Shown here piece by piece: positions 13,672 through 25,813 of a DNA stretch of 64,000 nucleotides. Under the pieces are notes generated by a model, which was not told the origin of the DNA, did not search any database, and worked only from the letters and a program-made list of their open reading frames with translations. Position numbers and translations under genes: made by a program. Source of the stretch: Leucosporidium creatinivorum. Taxonomy: Eukaryota; Basidiomycota; Microbotryomycetes; Leucosporidiales; Leucosporidiaceae. Location: NCBI GenBank assembly GCA_001600635.1, contig BCKL01000005.1, positions 951,220-1,015,219 of the forward strand, written 5' to 3'. Position 1 is the first letter of the stretch; each line of letters begins with the position of its first letter.

Positions 13672-16508
13672 TTAGGGGAGGAGCTCGGGTTGAGGGCAGG
13701 CGACGGCGGGGAGGGCGGTGGGAGGAGTCCTGCCGCGCAGGCGGGCCCAGTGCTGTGGGTCGAGAGGGTGAGCAGAAATTCTACGAGCGGGAGAGAGGTG
13801 GACTACGAACCTGAATGAGCAGGAGGATCTGCTTCTGCAGTTCCCAACTGTTGCCGTTGGGGTAGCTAAGCGTGTAGCCGTCGTTCTGCAAGAAACAGCG
13901 GATCAGCAATAGCTCATTAGCGTACATAGAAAAGTCTACAACTCACGTGGGTGACCCAGTTGCAGCATTGGCCGTCTGTGAAGCGGGAAATGTCAGCTCG
14001 GTGCTCGGCGCTCCCTCTTCCGCTTCGGCTCACCATGTCCAAAGACGCTCCAGATCATCGATCCCGCGTAGTCCATCGACTCAATGATGGCGTAAAAGCT
14101 CGAAGGAGAGTCGCCGCCCTTCTGCAAAGCGAGAAGGCTGTCAGCTCAGTCGAGAAGAAGGGAAACAAAGTGAGACGAACCGAGTAAGTCCAGTCGAGCT
14201 CGCCGACGTAAAAGTTCTTCGTGTAGTACTGCATCCATGCCTTGTCCTTCTGGAGAAGCCAGTTGAGAGCAGGGTAGAAGTGGTCGGTCCTGCAGGGCGG
14301 AAGAAGAGTCAGCCTCGTTCTCTCTGCTCCTGGCCTCGCCGAAACTCACACCAGGTCGACGGGGCCCACAGCGACGCCAGTGTTGGCGAGTCCTCCACTG
14401 TAGTTGACAAGGCCATCCGTTCCATCGGCGACGAGCTGGCTGGGAGCGATCGACTTGATGTAGTTGCCGATATCGTTGGTCCAGCTCGCGGGAGGAGCGC
14501 CCGCCGAGAGCATGTAAGCGCCGAGCTCGTTTCCAGTCTCCCAGGCTGCAGAGACGCAGCGTGAGAAAGAGCAGAGAAGAGCAGAAGAGGATATCACGCA
14601 CCCATGATTGTAGGATCGTCCTTGTAAGCGACCTGCGAGAGAGGAGACGGCGTCAACTTCGCTGCGCCGCAAGCCGAGAGCGGGTCACTTACTCCAGTGT
14701 ATTGGTTGACATGGGTCAGGAGCACTTTGATGTAGGCTTTGAAGATTTTGATGGTGGCAGCGGACGAGTAGAATTGAGATCCGTCGTTCGTGTTGGCGCC
14801 GGCCCATCTGCGAACGAAGGGGTCAGCTTCGGTTCGAGCATGAGAAGCAGAGACGACAAGGCTCACCGAATGAAGTCGTACTTTCCACCGTGGTCTGCAG
14901 AGGAAAAGGTCAACCAAGATGAGCGGGATGCGGGAGCGAAGGAGCGCACAGTAGGCATGCTCGTCTGCGAAGAGGGAGCCGAGTTCAGCTTGTGCACACG
15001 GATGAGGTCGGCGCGAGTCAGATGCGCACCAGTTAGAGGGATGATCAAACGGAGGCCATAGTTGCGAGCGGCCCAGATGGCATAGTCGATTGCCTCGAAC
15101 TGAGAGGGAGAGGAAAGCTCAGCAAGCGATGGGGCTGCGAGACGACCAAGACACTCACAGCCTTGTCGTTGGTCGCGTACGCACTCGGCCAAACACTCAG
15201 TGAGTTTCCAGTGCTGTTGTAAAAGGCTCCAAAGTCAGCTCGAAGCCCGCTTCATGTCCGGAATCGGCGCTCACCTGATGCCGAGCGTGTGAGCGCGAAT
15301 AGTGTTGGCTCCCATGGCCACCGACTGAGCCATCGCTTCCCTGACACGTCCCCTGTCGGGATAGGAAGGGCTTGGGACGACGTTCTCCTCCAAGCCGAGC
15401 CAGTAGATGTCTGCGAGTGAGCGCCGAGGGTCAGCTTCGCGGTCGTCCTCCCTTTCCGCCGACCTAAGCTCACTGGGTCCTACAACTCGGTAGATCTGTC
15501 CATCAAGATACAGAGCACTCTTGGAGCGCACGACGAAGGTGGAAGGGCGAGGGCTCATTGGGAAGTCGCCGAGGCCGGGTCCGTAAACTGCGCCGGCCGC
15601 TGTATTGGTGTACTGAGTGGCGCAAGTTGAGGAAGGAGGCTTGGGCAGGTAAAGAGCGGAAGTAGAAGCGGCCTTCGTACTCGTAATCGTAGTAGTCGAC
15701 GTCTTGCTCGAGGTTGCCTCCACCGAGGGGATGCTGAATGGACGGCAGTCAGCGAAAGGAGTCGAGAGCCGATGATGCAGCTCATCAGAGCTCACGTGAT
15801 GCCAAGATTCTTGATGCAGGCGTTCAAGAGAAGGGTGTAGCCCGTGTTGCAGCCTGCGGAGGAGAAGTTCAGCGCCGAGATCGAAGAGCTGAGGACGACC
15901 GACGTCGGAAAGGGCAACAAGCACTTACGGAAGCTACACATCTTGCTCGCGCAGTATTGATGCGAGTTGGCAGGGATGGACCGACCAGCGCAATCGGCGG
16001 TAATAGCACAAGCGAGGGCGGTCGGGCTGGAGGCGGCGCTAGTCGTAGTTGTAGTGGAAGCACGAGTGGATGTCGATGTAGTGGCAGCCTTGGTTGTTGT
16101 TGCTCGAGTGGTTGTGGTCTTAGTCGACGCAGGACGAGTGCTGAACTTGGGGTTGGCGATCCAGTACTTGGGGTTCTTCGGCGCCCTCTTGCCTAGTCGC
16201 ATGGCTGCCCTCTCCTCTCCATCCTCCTCCCAATCCTCGTCCGAGCGGGTCATGTTGACCTTGGCGAGAATGAGCTCCTCCAAGTCGAGCTCGCTGGCTG
16301 TCGGTCCATTCGTGCAGAGTCCATCGTCCAACAGCGACTGTTCCCCGACACTAGCAGCTGCACGTTCGAGTAGTGAGGAAGCCTGCTGCTGATTCGATGC
16401 AAAGAGGTTGTGTGCGCCGGGCGCCGGTCGATGGCCTGGGGCGGAGAGAGCGGCGAGGGAAGGGGGCAACGCGACGAGGAGCGCGAGGACGAGATTGAGG
16501 GGCAGCAT
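13672..16508 (-). CDS. Secreted GH5-type endo-beta-mannanase-like glycoside hydrolase
   Basis: Likely cleaves beta-1,4-mannan or a related wall polysaccharide outside the cell. The start at 16508 gives a classical signal peptide (MLPLNLVLALLVALPPSLAA). Next comes an N-terminal region with a KR site (LGKRAPKNPKY) and a long Ser/Thr-rich, probably O-glycosylated linker. A small Cys-rich segment (CAITADC...YCASKMC...GCNTGYTLLLNAC) follows, then a second Ser/Thr linker. The catalytic domain starts near FVVRSKSALYLDGQIYRVVG and includes IYWLGLEENV, MGANTIRAHTLGIS, FEAIDYAIWAARNYGLRLII, YKDDPTIMAWETGNELGAYM (acid/base Glu in GNE) and NFYVGELDWTYS (nucleophile Glu). It ends LLIQHWARLRGRTPPTALP. About ten introns. 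It converges on the cytochrome b5 gene with about 230 bp between stop codons. Confidence 0.85.
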
Positions 16509-17067
16509 CCTGAACCTGCTGCTGTACGAGAGTCGAGACTGCTCTTCAGAGGCGAATGTTGAAGGAGGACAAGAGTCGCAGGCGCGTCAAAGGGGAGCAA
16601 AGAGAACTTGGCCGCGAGGGGAATCCTTCGCTCAACATGATCAAGGCGCAGCGCCGGTCTCGATCGAACCCTAATGCCAATGCGCGTTTTGAAGGCAACG
16701 GAAACGCCGCTGTTCTGTAGCAAAGCAGCGCTTTGTTGTCTCATGAACGTAATTGTCTCATGAACGTGATTGTCGAGTTAAGAAAGCGCCCCGCTGCTTT
16801 CCTGATCTCGGCGATGAGGACTCGGAGGGAGCGAGTTCAGTCCGCCTACTTTTCAGAACGTGCGTGTAGGCGACTCCAAGCAGCGCCTCCATGTACTTGA
16901 GTAGACGGCAGTGCCGTAGGCAGAGTAAGAGCAGAGGACACGCGAGAGAATGGAAGAGGTGAGGCTGCTGCGCATGCTCGGCGCCGAGCCTTTGCCATTC
17001 TCAAGATTTTCGAGTGCGTCGCAACAGACTATCGACTTCGTTGGAAGTTACAAGCATGTACAAACGA
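16509..17067. other. Intergenic between GH5 promoter and TAF2 3' end
   Basis: No gene seen. The part nearest TAF2 (about 16975-17067) recurs at 25135-25250 (inverted) and 55000-55117. Weaker similarity to the 54780-55000 block seems to continue back to about 16700. It contains a CTCGGCGCCGAG palindrome at about 16978. Confidence 0.6.
16738..16771. repeat. Two-copy direct repeat, unit 17 bp
   Basis: The unit TCTCATGAACGTAATTG is followed directly by a second copy differing by one base (A to G). It lies in the upstream region of the GH5 gene. It may be a duplicated factor-binding site or chance slippage. Confidence 0.6.
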
Positions 17068-20000
17068 CTAGTACTTGGCCTTTTTGTGACTACTGCTCCC
17101 TCCCACCTTGTCTCCCGCCCTCTTCTTTCCATTCTCGCTCTTGATCCTGCTGATTCCCGCGTTGAAGAGCTTCTGCAGCTCCTCACCGCTTTTGTGAACC
17201 GCGTTGTCGGGAGGGTTGAACGTGAAGCAGTTGTGCAACATCAGCTGGACGTCCGCCTCGAGCGCCTCGATGGACGTGTAGACGTCCTTGTCGAGGTTGG
17301 CTCGAATCGTGCCGAGGTCGCGCTCGTTGCCGCGAGGGATCACGTCGAAGTAGGTGGGAAGGAACTCGATGATGGTGTTGATCTGTAGCAAAGTTGATCA
17401 GTGAGCTGTAGGTCGATGGAACGCGCAAGACGGACCGATTCCAGGAAAGGCTGAGCACTGCGAGCGGGAAGGTCAATTGTCAGCTCAAGCTCGAGAGCCA
17501 AAAACGAAACGGGGGGTGGTGAAAAAGGGAAGGACTTACGCTCCCTCCTTCATCAACGACTTGAGCATCGACATGAGCGACCGCTTGGTGTTGTACGAGA
17601 GCTTGCTCGCCTTCTCCCACTCGGCCCTCCACGCTCGGTCGATGATAAGGACGTGCCAGATGGGCTCGGTGTTGGGCGTGTTGAACTGCTTGCAGTTGGC
17701 GACGATGAGGTCGAAGTCGTCGAACAGCTCCATGTAGTCGCGGTATTGGCCCGAATCGAGCTTGCGAGTTATCGTCTGCAGGTCCATCGGCTGGGCGATC
17801 TCCTCGTAGTAGCTGTGGGACAAAGCGAGGGTCAGCTCGGTAGTAGTAGGGTAGAGATGAGATAGAGACGTACACGGGCAGAGCGTAGCGGTCGACGGGT
17901 TGAAGGAAGAAGAACGCCTCTCGCATCGCCTGCACCTTCTGGATGACGCCCTTGGCCTTCTTGCTGTCGACGGGGTCGTAGGGCTTGACCCACTTGGAAG
18001 GGTGCGGTAGAGGCGGCTCGTCGAGGATTTCGGGGCGAGGAGGGAGGAGCGCGGCGGGAGGGAGGTAGGGCACCTCGGGCTCGGCGTAGTTGACCTCCTT
18101 CTTCGACTTGTGCTTCTCCTTGCCCTCGCGATCCTTCTTCTTCTTGTGCTTGTGCGAAGACGACTCGTCGCGATCACGGTGGTGCTTCGGCACCGAGGGC
18201 TTGCCCCAATCATCGTCGTCGTCGTCGTCCGAATAGTCGCGGGTGACCTTGATCTTGTGCGGCTTGGGAGGCTTGACGGCGGGCGGTGGAGGAGGAGGAG
18301 CGGGAGATCCTGCGCCGTAGCTCGAGCTGCCGCCGAACGAGATCTTGAAGCCCGAAGGCTTCGCGGGCTCGGCGGGAAGGGGTGCTGGCGGAGGAGGAGG
18401 CATGGGCGCGGGGGCGCGCGCAGGAGGTGCGGGAGGCTTGAGCTTGAAGGAGAGGCCGAAGGAGGTGGTCGGCGCTGGTGCTGGAGGGGGAGGAGGGGGA
18501 GGAGTTGGCTCGGCGTGCACGGGAGGGACGTAGGGCGCGGGAGGGGGAGGGGGAGGAGGTCGAGGCTCGTACACGACGGGCGCTGGAGAGGGAGCGGCAG
18601 GCGGAGGCGGCGGTTGTGGCAGCTGCTCGCGCTGCTGTAAGAGCTCGGCCGAGGCGCGAGGAGGGGGAAGGTTGTCGGGCTCAGGCGAAGGTGCTGGCGC
18701 TGGTAGAGCTGCCGGGGGAGGAGGTGAAGGAGGCTCGCGTTGCTGGAAGAGCTGAGCGGAGGCTCGTGGTGGAGGGGGAAGCGCGGGGACTGGAGCAGGG
18801 GCGTAGTTGGTTGGTGGGACGTAAGCTGCTGGAGCGGCGGGAGGAGGAGGGGGAGGCGCCGCCTTGGGAGCCTTGGGCGCTTTCGGAGGTTTCGGCGCTG
18901 CGACTCCCGTCTCCATGGCGAGAAGGGTCGCCTCGATACGATTCCATTGCTTGTCGAAGATGGCATCCAGCTTCTGCGCGAGGTCTACGACCAGGCCGGC
19001 GATGTTGTAGGCGATGGCGTTGGAGATGACGAGCTTGAAGTCGTCGCGGAAGGCGTAGCGGTCGGGATACTGTCCAGCGTTGAGCTTGGCGCTCATGGTG
19101 CTGATGTCCATCGGGTTCTTGATGATATCGAAGTACCTATGTGCAGAAGGGTCAGCGATGCAGCGAGCGAGACTTCTCAGCGCCGAACGGACCCTGGAGC
19201 GCCCGATTTGACGGGATCTGCAGACGGAAGAAGGTCAGCTCTCCGTCGCGAGTGCACGAGAAGACAACTGGAGCTCACCGACAGGAGCACGGAACATGAG
19301 CGACACCTTCTCCTTCATCAGCTTCTTGATCATGCTCTTGCAGGCTGTCACATCGCTCATCGTCATGCCCGACGCCTGCGATTGCTCGAGCTTGGGCGGC
19401 GCCTTGATCTTGAACTTTTTCGGCGGCGCAGGTGCAGGAGGCTGGAAGTCCTCGCCATCGTACGAATCGTATGGTAGCGGTGTGGGAATACCGGCTGCGA
19501 AAGGGCGAGGCGAGTCAGCTTGAACTCATGCGAAACGAATGGGGAGAGCAACATACAGCGCGATCCGCCGATGGTGATCTTGGGTAGCGTCTGCGGTGTA
19601 GCTCCCGAAGAGGTGAACTTGAGCTTGGGGAAGCCGGGCGTAGCAGGCGTTGGTGCAGGCGATTCGGCGATGGGTGCCGGCGTTGGAGGAGCCGGCATGC
19701 GGAAGCGCACTTTGGGGATGGGCTCCTCGCCGGCCTTGACGGTGGTCTCGCAGATCTTGAGTACGGTATCGCGCACCTCGGGGTCGATATCGGGGTGGCT
19801 GCGAACGGTGAGGATGGTCGGCGACTCGTTCGGCGTTTGCGCGAGAGCGACCCGACTCACATTAGCGTCTGCAGGAGGCATTGGCGGAAGTTGAGAGAAC
19901 GGCCAGGCTTCTTGCGAAGCGCCTTGAGCTGCGCGGCGAGAGGGTCCTTCTCCTTCTTGGTCGCGCCTTCCTCCTCGAAGACGAGCTCGGGCGCTGCAAG

Positions 20001-23000
20001 GTCCTGCACGGCGGCGAGTACAGGAAGCGACTCGAGAACGCCCTGGGCGAGTCGACGCTGTACGAGTCTCGAAGAGTCGTCGCGAAGGACGGAGAAGAAG
20101 TAGCGGGCGAGGGCGAGGTGCTCCTGGAGAGGGTTGAGGAGGAGGAGGGCGTCGAAAGCGGCGACTCGGACGGGAGGGTAGTTGCCGTCGCGCGTGTAGA
20201 GGAAGAACGACATGCGATCCTCGGGGATGAGGTTGGCGAGGGTGAGTTTGAGCCTGAACTCGATGCCGGCGACGGTGATGGCGTTGTGATAGGAAGGGAC
20301 GAGACGATCGGCGCTCATGTAGCGCTCGACCTCGGCGATGGCGGGCGCGAGGTACTCGTTGCCCTCAATCTCCTCGAGGTAAGACTGGTCGTCGGCGAAC
20401 TGGCCCGTCTCGCGAGGAGCGACGGCGACGAGCGAGTGGCCGAGAGCGTTCATAATGGCGGTGAGGTAGAAAGTGTCGGAGAACTGCGAGAGACAAGTTA
20501 GCAAGTGCTCAAAGTAGTGATATGCGCGAGAGAGCTCACCTTGTTCCCGAGGTTGTCGTTGTAAGCGAGCAAGTCGACCAAGAACTGATGCACGGCGGGC
20601 GGCGTCTGTCCCTTCTCATCTCGCACCGACGAGATGGCGGTGAGGAGCGTCTGAGGGTCGTACTTGGTCAGCTTTCTTCGAACCAAAAAGTTTGATCAAG
20701 TCTGACCTTCTTCAGGAAGTAGAGGCTGAAGTCGCTAAAGTCGTTCGTCTTGGGGATGCAGCGGAAGCCGAAGGGGTCGTGGGTCTCGATGTCGGGTTCG
20801 AAGCAGAAGTGGGTCTGGAAGATCTTGAAGAGGTGGAAGAGGCCGAGGAACTCGTGAGCCCTCGTCGCGCACTGCGAGGCGAGAGGAGGATGTCAGCTCG
20901 GCTCGTGGGCGATCGAAGAGCACGGTTTCGACGCACCGAGATGAGGGCGAGAGCTGCCTCCATTCGTACTCGAATGAAGTAGTTGTTGACGAGAACAGTC
21001 TTGGCCAAGTTACTCGAGACAATGGCGGACGGCATCCTCGAAAGGGCGTGGACGGCCTGCGAGGAGGAAAGAGCGGGTCAGCGACGGCTCGCTGGCAAAT
21101 ACAAGGACGATGACTCGCCTCGAGCTGAGCAACGACATCTCGATCCCTCTGCAGCTGCGAGAGCCACATGAAGTCGGGTTGTTCGAACTGCACGCCGGCA
21201 ATCCAATCGAGGTCGGCGTCGATGCGAATCCATTCGTACGTCGCCTGACTCATGACCGAATCATCCTCCTCGGTCCAATCGGCTACCCTCCACTTCTCAC
21301 GCTCCTTCTCGTCCTCCCACAGGTTCAGACTGAACCCGACGTCGATGAGGGCGACATCCTCCTGCGCCTCGGCGTCTCCCGATGCTGCTGCCGAAGCGGC
21401 GGCTTGACGAGCCTGGTAGCGCTTCGTATTACGACGAACACGCTTGTACTTGGTGTTGAAGGGGACCTCGTGGCGCTTGAAGGCTTCCGAGATGTTGAGG
21501 ACGTGCTCGTAGGGCGTGCCGTCGGCCTCGTGGATCCGCATCGTCATCTGGCCCTCAAAGAGCGCGATGGGACGAAGATGGCCTTGCTCCTCCCACGCAG
21601 CGCTCTGTGCCCAGTTGTAGGCGAGGCACTCCTGCTTGATGTTGAGCTCGACGGCCATCTTCTTTCGATTGAACGTCGCGGTGATGACGAAGGTAGGGCA
21701 GCCCGAGCCGTAGACCCACTGGTCGAAGAAGGTCTTGAGCGACTCGCCGGATCCTCCGCACGCTTTGCGACAGGTGCGCATGAACGAGTTGGTCGAGAGG
21801 GTGTTGAGGTTCGAAGCGGTCGAGCCGAGCTCGCCAGTGATGGCGTCGAGGAAGAGCTTGGGGAGGACCTTGTCGAGACCGAGGGACGTTCCGGCGTTGC
21901 GGAGGTGCTTGTCGAGGATGAAGAGGACGAGAGGCGCCTTAAGGGCGATAAATTGGAGCTGGGCGGGTTCGGGCTGGGTGAGGCGAGCGGGCACCGAGAT
22001 GGGCTCGCGCTGCACGTCCTGGCCGACGCAGCGAATCATGTCCTTCTTGATGCGGAAGCGGTACTCGTTGTTGCCCCAGATCGTCTTGAGGAAGAGCGAG
22101 GTGAGATGGAGGGCGATGCCGACGACGAGCCAGGTGTCGGAGGGAGTTCGGGGTATGATGTTGATGCCCGACCACTGAACGGCGAGGGCATGGGCGAGGA
22201 GGTGGCGGGTCTCGTAGGCTTGGTCGATCACGCTGGGAGGGTGGAGGAGGTCGGAGCTCAGGAGGGTCATGGCGGCCGAGTGGAAGGTGGGAGCGCCCGA
22301 AGCGAGCGAGTCGATGAAGGCGACGGTGTAGGTGGTGAAGGGGTAGGATCCGAAAGTCGAGGTAAAGTAGTCCATCGCTTGTCGAATGATGGCGAGGCTG
22401 TTGGCTATCTCGGCCTCACGACCTGGCAAGCACAAAGCGTGCAGCTTCGGCCCCTCGTCCTCGACAATCTCCTCCTCTTCCTCGTCCTCGTCTTCGAGTC
22501 CTTCCCTCGCCCTCCTCTCCTTTGGCGCGCCTGCGATCTCCGTAACGACGAAAGGGCCGACTGCCCAAGCGATCTGCTGTACGCTCACAGGCGTAACCTG
22601 GGCGTAGTGCCAGATGACCCGATCGCTTCGGTCGGGGTGGACGACCTGCTCGATGAGCTCTCCGGACGCGACGGCCGAGACTGGCCATTCCATCTCCACC
22701 TCATCCTCTGCTCGACCGCCTTCATGATCGACGTCCTGGCCTTGAGCGCGCGAGGAGGAGCCCGAGTAGAGGACGCGAGGGACGATGAGCTCGAGGTCCC
22801 AGGTGCAGCGGTCTTTGGCGTGGTCGGAGCATGGGACCCAGGTACGAGCTGCCGTGTCCGAGAGGGCGGAGGTGAAGACGTGAGGGAAGCGCTGAGACCA
22901 CAACAAGCTTCAGCAAAGGCCTCGAGCTCGTGTAAGGCGGAGAAGACTTACAGAGGGGTTGGCCTCGTCTGGAGCTACCACTACGATACCAGCACCAGGC

Positions 23001-23492
23001 TTGACTACCTCGTACTCGACTACAATCGCGATCTGCTCCCACTCGTCCTCCTTCTTGGCCTCCTCACGAGGCGTAGCTCCGTCTGGCGGCGGCACCTTGA
23101 CGACGCATCCTTGCGGGATGGCGATACCGAGCTCCCCTTCCTCTCCTTCGAGTGCACCGCGCCAGATGCCTCGTTTGAGCTCGGGGTAGGTGTGAATGTC
23201 GCTGGGGTTGGTGAGCGAGGGAGCTGCTGGCGGGAGATGCGAGAAGGCGAGCGGGACGTTGGTAGGGATACGGAGCGAAGCCGAGAGTACGTTGAGCGAG
23301 CGAGCGTTGAGCCACACCGTCCTCAGGTCGGCCGTCGTCGGGACGATGGTGAGCTCAGTGTTGCCCTGTCGAGGTTGAACAAGTCAGCTCCTGCTCCGTG
23401 TGCTACAGCCGCTGTAGACCTACATGGATACGCCCATTCAATCCGATACTGATGGAAACCTTCTGGCTAACGACGGTGAAGCCCTTGCCCAT
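17068..23492 (-). CDS. TAF2: TFIID subunit TAF2 with three C-terminal bromodomains
   Basis: TAF2 is the aminopeptidase-fold TFIID subunit that contacts core-promoter DNA. About 14 exons encode roughly 1,850-1,900 residues. The start MGKGFTVVSQKVSISIGLNG (ATG 23492) and TIVPTTADLRTVWLNARSLN match the TAF2 N-terminus. The M1-peptidase-like core follows (TWVPCSDHAKDRCTWDLELI, QQIAWAVGPFVVTEIAG, DTWLVVGIALHLTSLFLKTI, FFDQWVYGSGCPTFVITATF, QPDFMWLSQLQRDRDVVAQL). A HEAT-like region leads to VERYMSADRLVPSYHNAITV. After that come bromodomain 1 (YFDIIKNPMDISTMSAKLNA...NAIAYN), a Pro-rich linker with basic patches, bromodomain 2 (YYEEIAQPMDLQTITRKL...NCKQFNTPN) and bromodomain 3 (NCFTFNPPDNAVHKSGEELQ). 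The tail is basic (SSSHKKAKY). One intron (21118-21057) appears to be GC-AG. The bromodomain fusion is notable, because yeast and human TAF2 lack bromodomains. Confidence 0.93.
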
Positions 23493-24854
23493 GCTGGCGA
23501 GCTGCTGGCGAGGTCGAAGCTGAGCGAGCTGGCGTGAGCAAGCAAGTGAATGCCTCTCTCCTGTACGGAGATGCTGCTGTAGGCTGTGCGCTCTGCTGAC
23601 TGGTCCTTGCTGAGCTGTAGGACGGCGGGCGAGAGAAGAGCGAGAAACGAGGTAAAGTGGAGGAGAGAGAGCTGGGAGTGCGCGTCCAGCGGCGCCTCTC
23701 TCCCTCAGCCAACATTGTCGCTGCTCATTCCGCTTGAATAGGATCATCTTCTTCCGGATGCGCTGCACTACAGCATCGTCCTGCTGCTCCCTCAGCCCAT
23801 CTCACCTGTCATCGGCGTTTCGCTCGCGCTCCTCCAGCTTCTCCCGCTTCGGGCGTCTGCTGTACGATGGTCTGGGTTTGCAGCGAGCAGGTGCCGAGTT
23901 TCAGAACCTTTCTCAGTCCTGCACTGCTGAGGGAAGTCGAGCGGGCATGGCCTGCCCCTTTGAGCGCCGGGCTCGGCGCCGCTGTCGCTGGCTCGGAGTA
24001 ATATTCCCAATTGCTTGCAGCAGTCGAGTGCCCTTATGGTTGCCAGATACGGTGTGAGATTCCCGGTATCACCTCATGGAGGGCGGTTCACCTCGCCCGC
24101 CAGAGAGGCGAGCGGCGGTGCCCTTCCCCTGTCCTCGGCGATGGCTCGAGCTGAACTCCAAGTGGTGCAGGTACAATCCTGACTGTACTGTACTTTTCGC
24201 CAAAACATACAGCCCCTATCTAGAGAATCACAGCCTCTCGGATCGGTCAGGCGCGTACCCGGGAGTCGAAAGTAGCCAGCTCGGCGCTCGGCGAGTGGTC
24301 TACAAAGCTTGACTTGGTCTTCAAACAGCTCGAGGGCTTCCAATCGATGGCCCACTAGTGCAGTGGTGAAACTCAGTCTTTCTCTGCTCATTCAAAGCTC
24401 TCGAGGCGGGTTCGATTCGCTTCGAAGTTCACTCGTTCTCCTTCGGCGCCGGCTTTTCTCGCCAGAAAATTTCTATTGACATGTACATTTTGCCGGAAGT
24501 TCATCCTTTTGCTACGCTCAACGTATTACACGACTTCTCACTGCTTGCATGTGGCACAACATGTGATAATTTGCCAGCTCGGCGTTGACCTCGCGACCTT
24601 CCTCCCTTCTTCAGCCTCTTCCGGCCGACACAGATGCACAATGTACCTGTACTGAGCTGTATCGCGTAACATTGCGGGGTAAAGAGGTACAGTACAGAAG
24701 CAGAGGTCGTGTTTTGCAAGTTTTGTACCACTTGGAGTTCAGGCTCGAGCTCGGACAGTCCATGACCTCGCCAGACTGCCCACGCTGGTGGCTTCCTTTT
24801 GTGTGGTATCGCGCTCCTCTCTCATCTTTGTACTAGCTGACTCGCCTACTTCGA
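23493..24854. other. Intergenic upstream of TAF2
   Basis: About 1.36 kb with no supported gene. It includes the TAF2 promoter and leader. The right part (24000-24854) is less GC-rich than the coding regions around it. It ends where segment A and the TAF2-tail copy begin. Confidence 0.4.
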
Positions 24855-25134
24855 CTTCAGCCCTCGCGGAAATGAGCGCGACCTCGGCACGATTCGAGCC
24901 AACCTTGACAAGGACGTCTACTACACGTCCAGCGAACCGCTCGAGGCGGACGTCCAGCTGATGTTGCACAACTGCTTCACGTTCAACCCTCCCGACAACG
25001 CGGTTCACAAAAGCGGTGAGGAGCTGCAGAAGCTCTTCAACGCGGGAATCAGCAGGATCAAGAGCGAGAATGGAAAGAAGAGGGCGGGAGACACGGTGGG
25101 AGGGAGCAGTAGTCACAAAAAGGCCAAGTACTAG
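24855..25134 (+). pseudogene. Partial copy of TAF2 third bromodomain and tail
   Basis: The plus strand encodes, in an uninterrupted frame, the last ~90 residues of TAF2: RGNERDLGTIRANLDKDVY, then ADVQLMLHNCFTFNPPDNAV, HKSGEELQKLFNAGISRIK and SSSHKKAKY-stop. Differences from the native gene (17068-17350) include DVYYTSSEPLEAD in place of DVYTSIEALEAD (a 3-nt insertion and substitutions) and DTVGG for DKVGG. The homology continues past the stop into about 110 bp of 3' flank. The copy lacks the rest of the gene, a start and an obvious promoter, so I call it a gene fragment. The kept frame suggests recent origin. Confidence 0.85.
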
Positions 25135-25813
25135 TCGTTTGTACATGCTTGCAACTTCCAACGAAGTCGATAGTCTGTTGCGACGCACTCGAAAATCTCG
25201 AAAGGGTCTCGAGAATGGCAAAGGCTCGGCGCGAGCCCGGCCCGAGCATTTCGCAGAGCCCGGCCCGAGCATTTGCAGTAGCCGCTGCCTGCTCGCATCC
25301 TCTCGCATATCCCCTACCGCCAACATGGCAACTCAGCTGCTTTGCAGCTGCACGTATGAAGACGTGCTCTAAAGTATTCTGCTCGCGACTGCAAGGGATA
25401 GGTAGCCCGAACTCGCTCCCTCTTCATCACCGAGCCTGGAAACGAGTGCGGCACTTTGCTTGGTTTGAGTCTCAAATCACTGCTGGCTACGCTACAGAAC
25501 AGTAGTCCCTCCATTTTGTAGGGATGCAGATGGGCACAGGCAACACGCAAGGTCACCGAGGAGACCCACTCGGCGCCGAGCATCCAGGCCTATACCCTTG
25601 CGGCCGCTCTGCGCTCTGTCTCTCGGTCTAACCTGCCGAACGGCACTAGCTGGCTACAGTGCATTCCTCTGCAGTTGTGTAACATCAGCAGACCCTCCTG
25701 CACTACTCCAGATGACCTGGGACCGCTCCACAGGCCTCCTGAACATCGCCGAGCCTCTGGGGAGGCAAAAAGAGATGCTAGAAACAGTTGTGAAAGTCTG
25801 TGGTGCAAAAAGA

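Noticed and set aside
21110-23452. 780-codon open frame on the plus strand opposite TAF2
   Set aside because: It is exactly antisense to a confidently assigned coding exon. Long shadow frames are expected in GC-rich genes, and its residues are Glu/Val/Gly/Arg-biased without motifs.
24330-24450. Possible third tRNA (GGGTTCGATTC T-loop-like string)
   Set aside because: The flanking bases do not form a five-pair T stem, and no acceptor or anticodon stem can be built around it.
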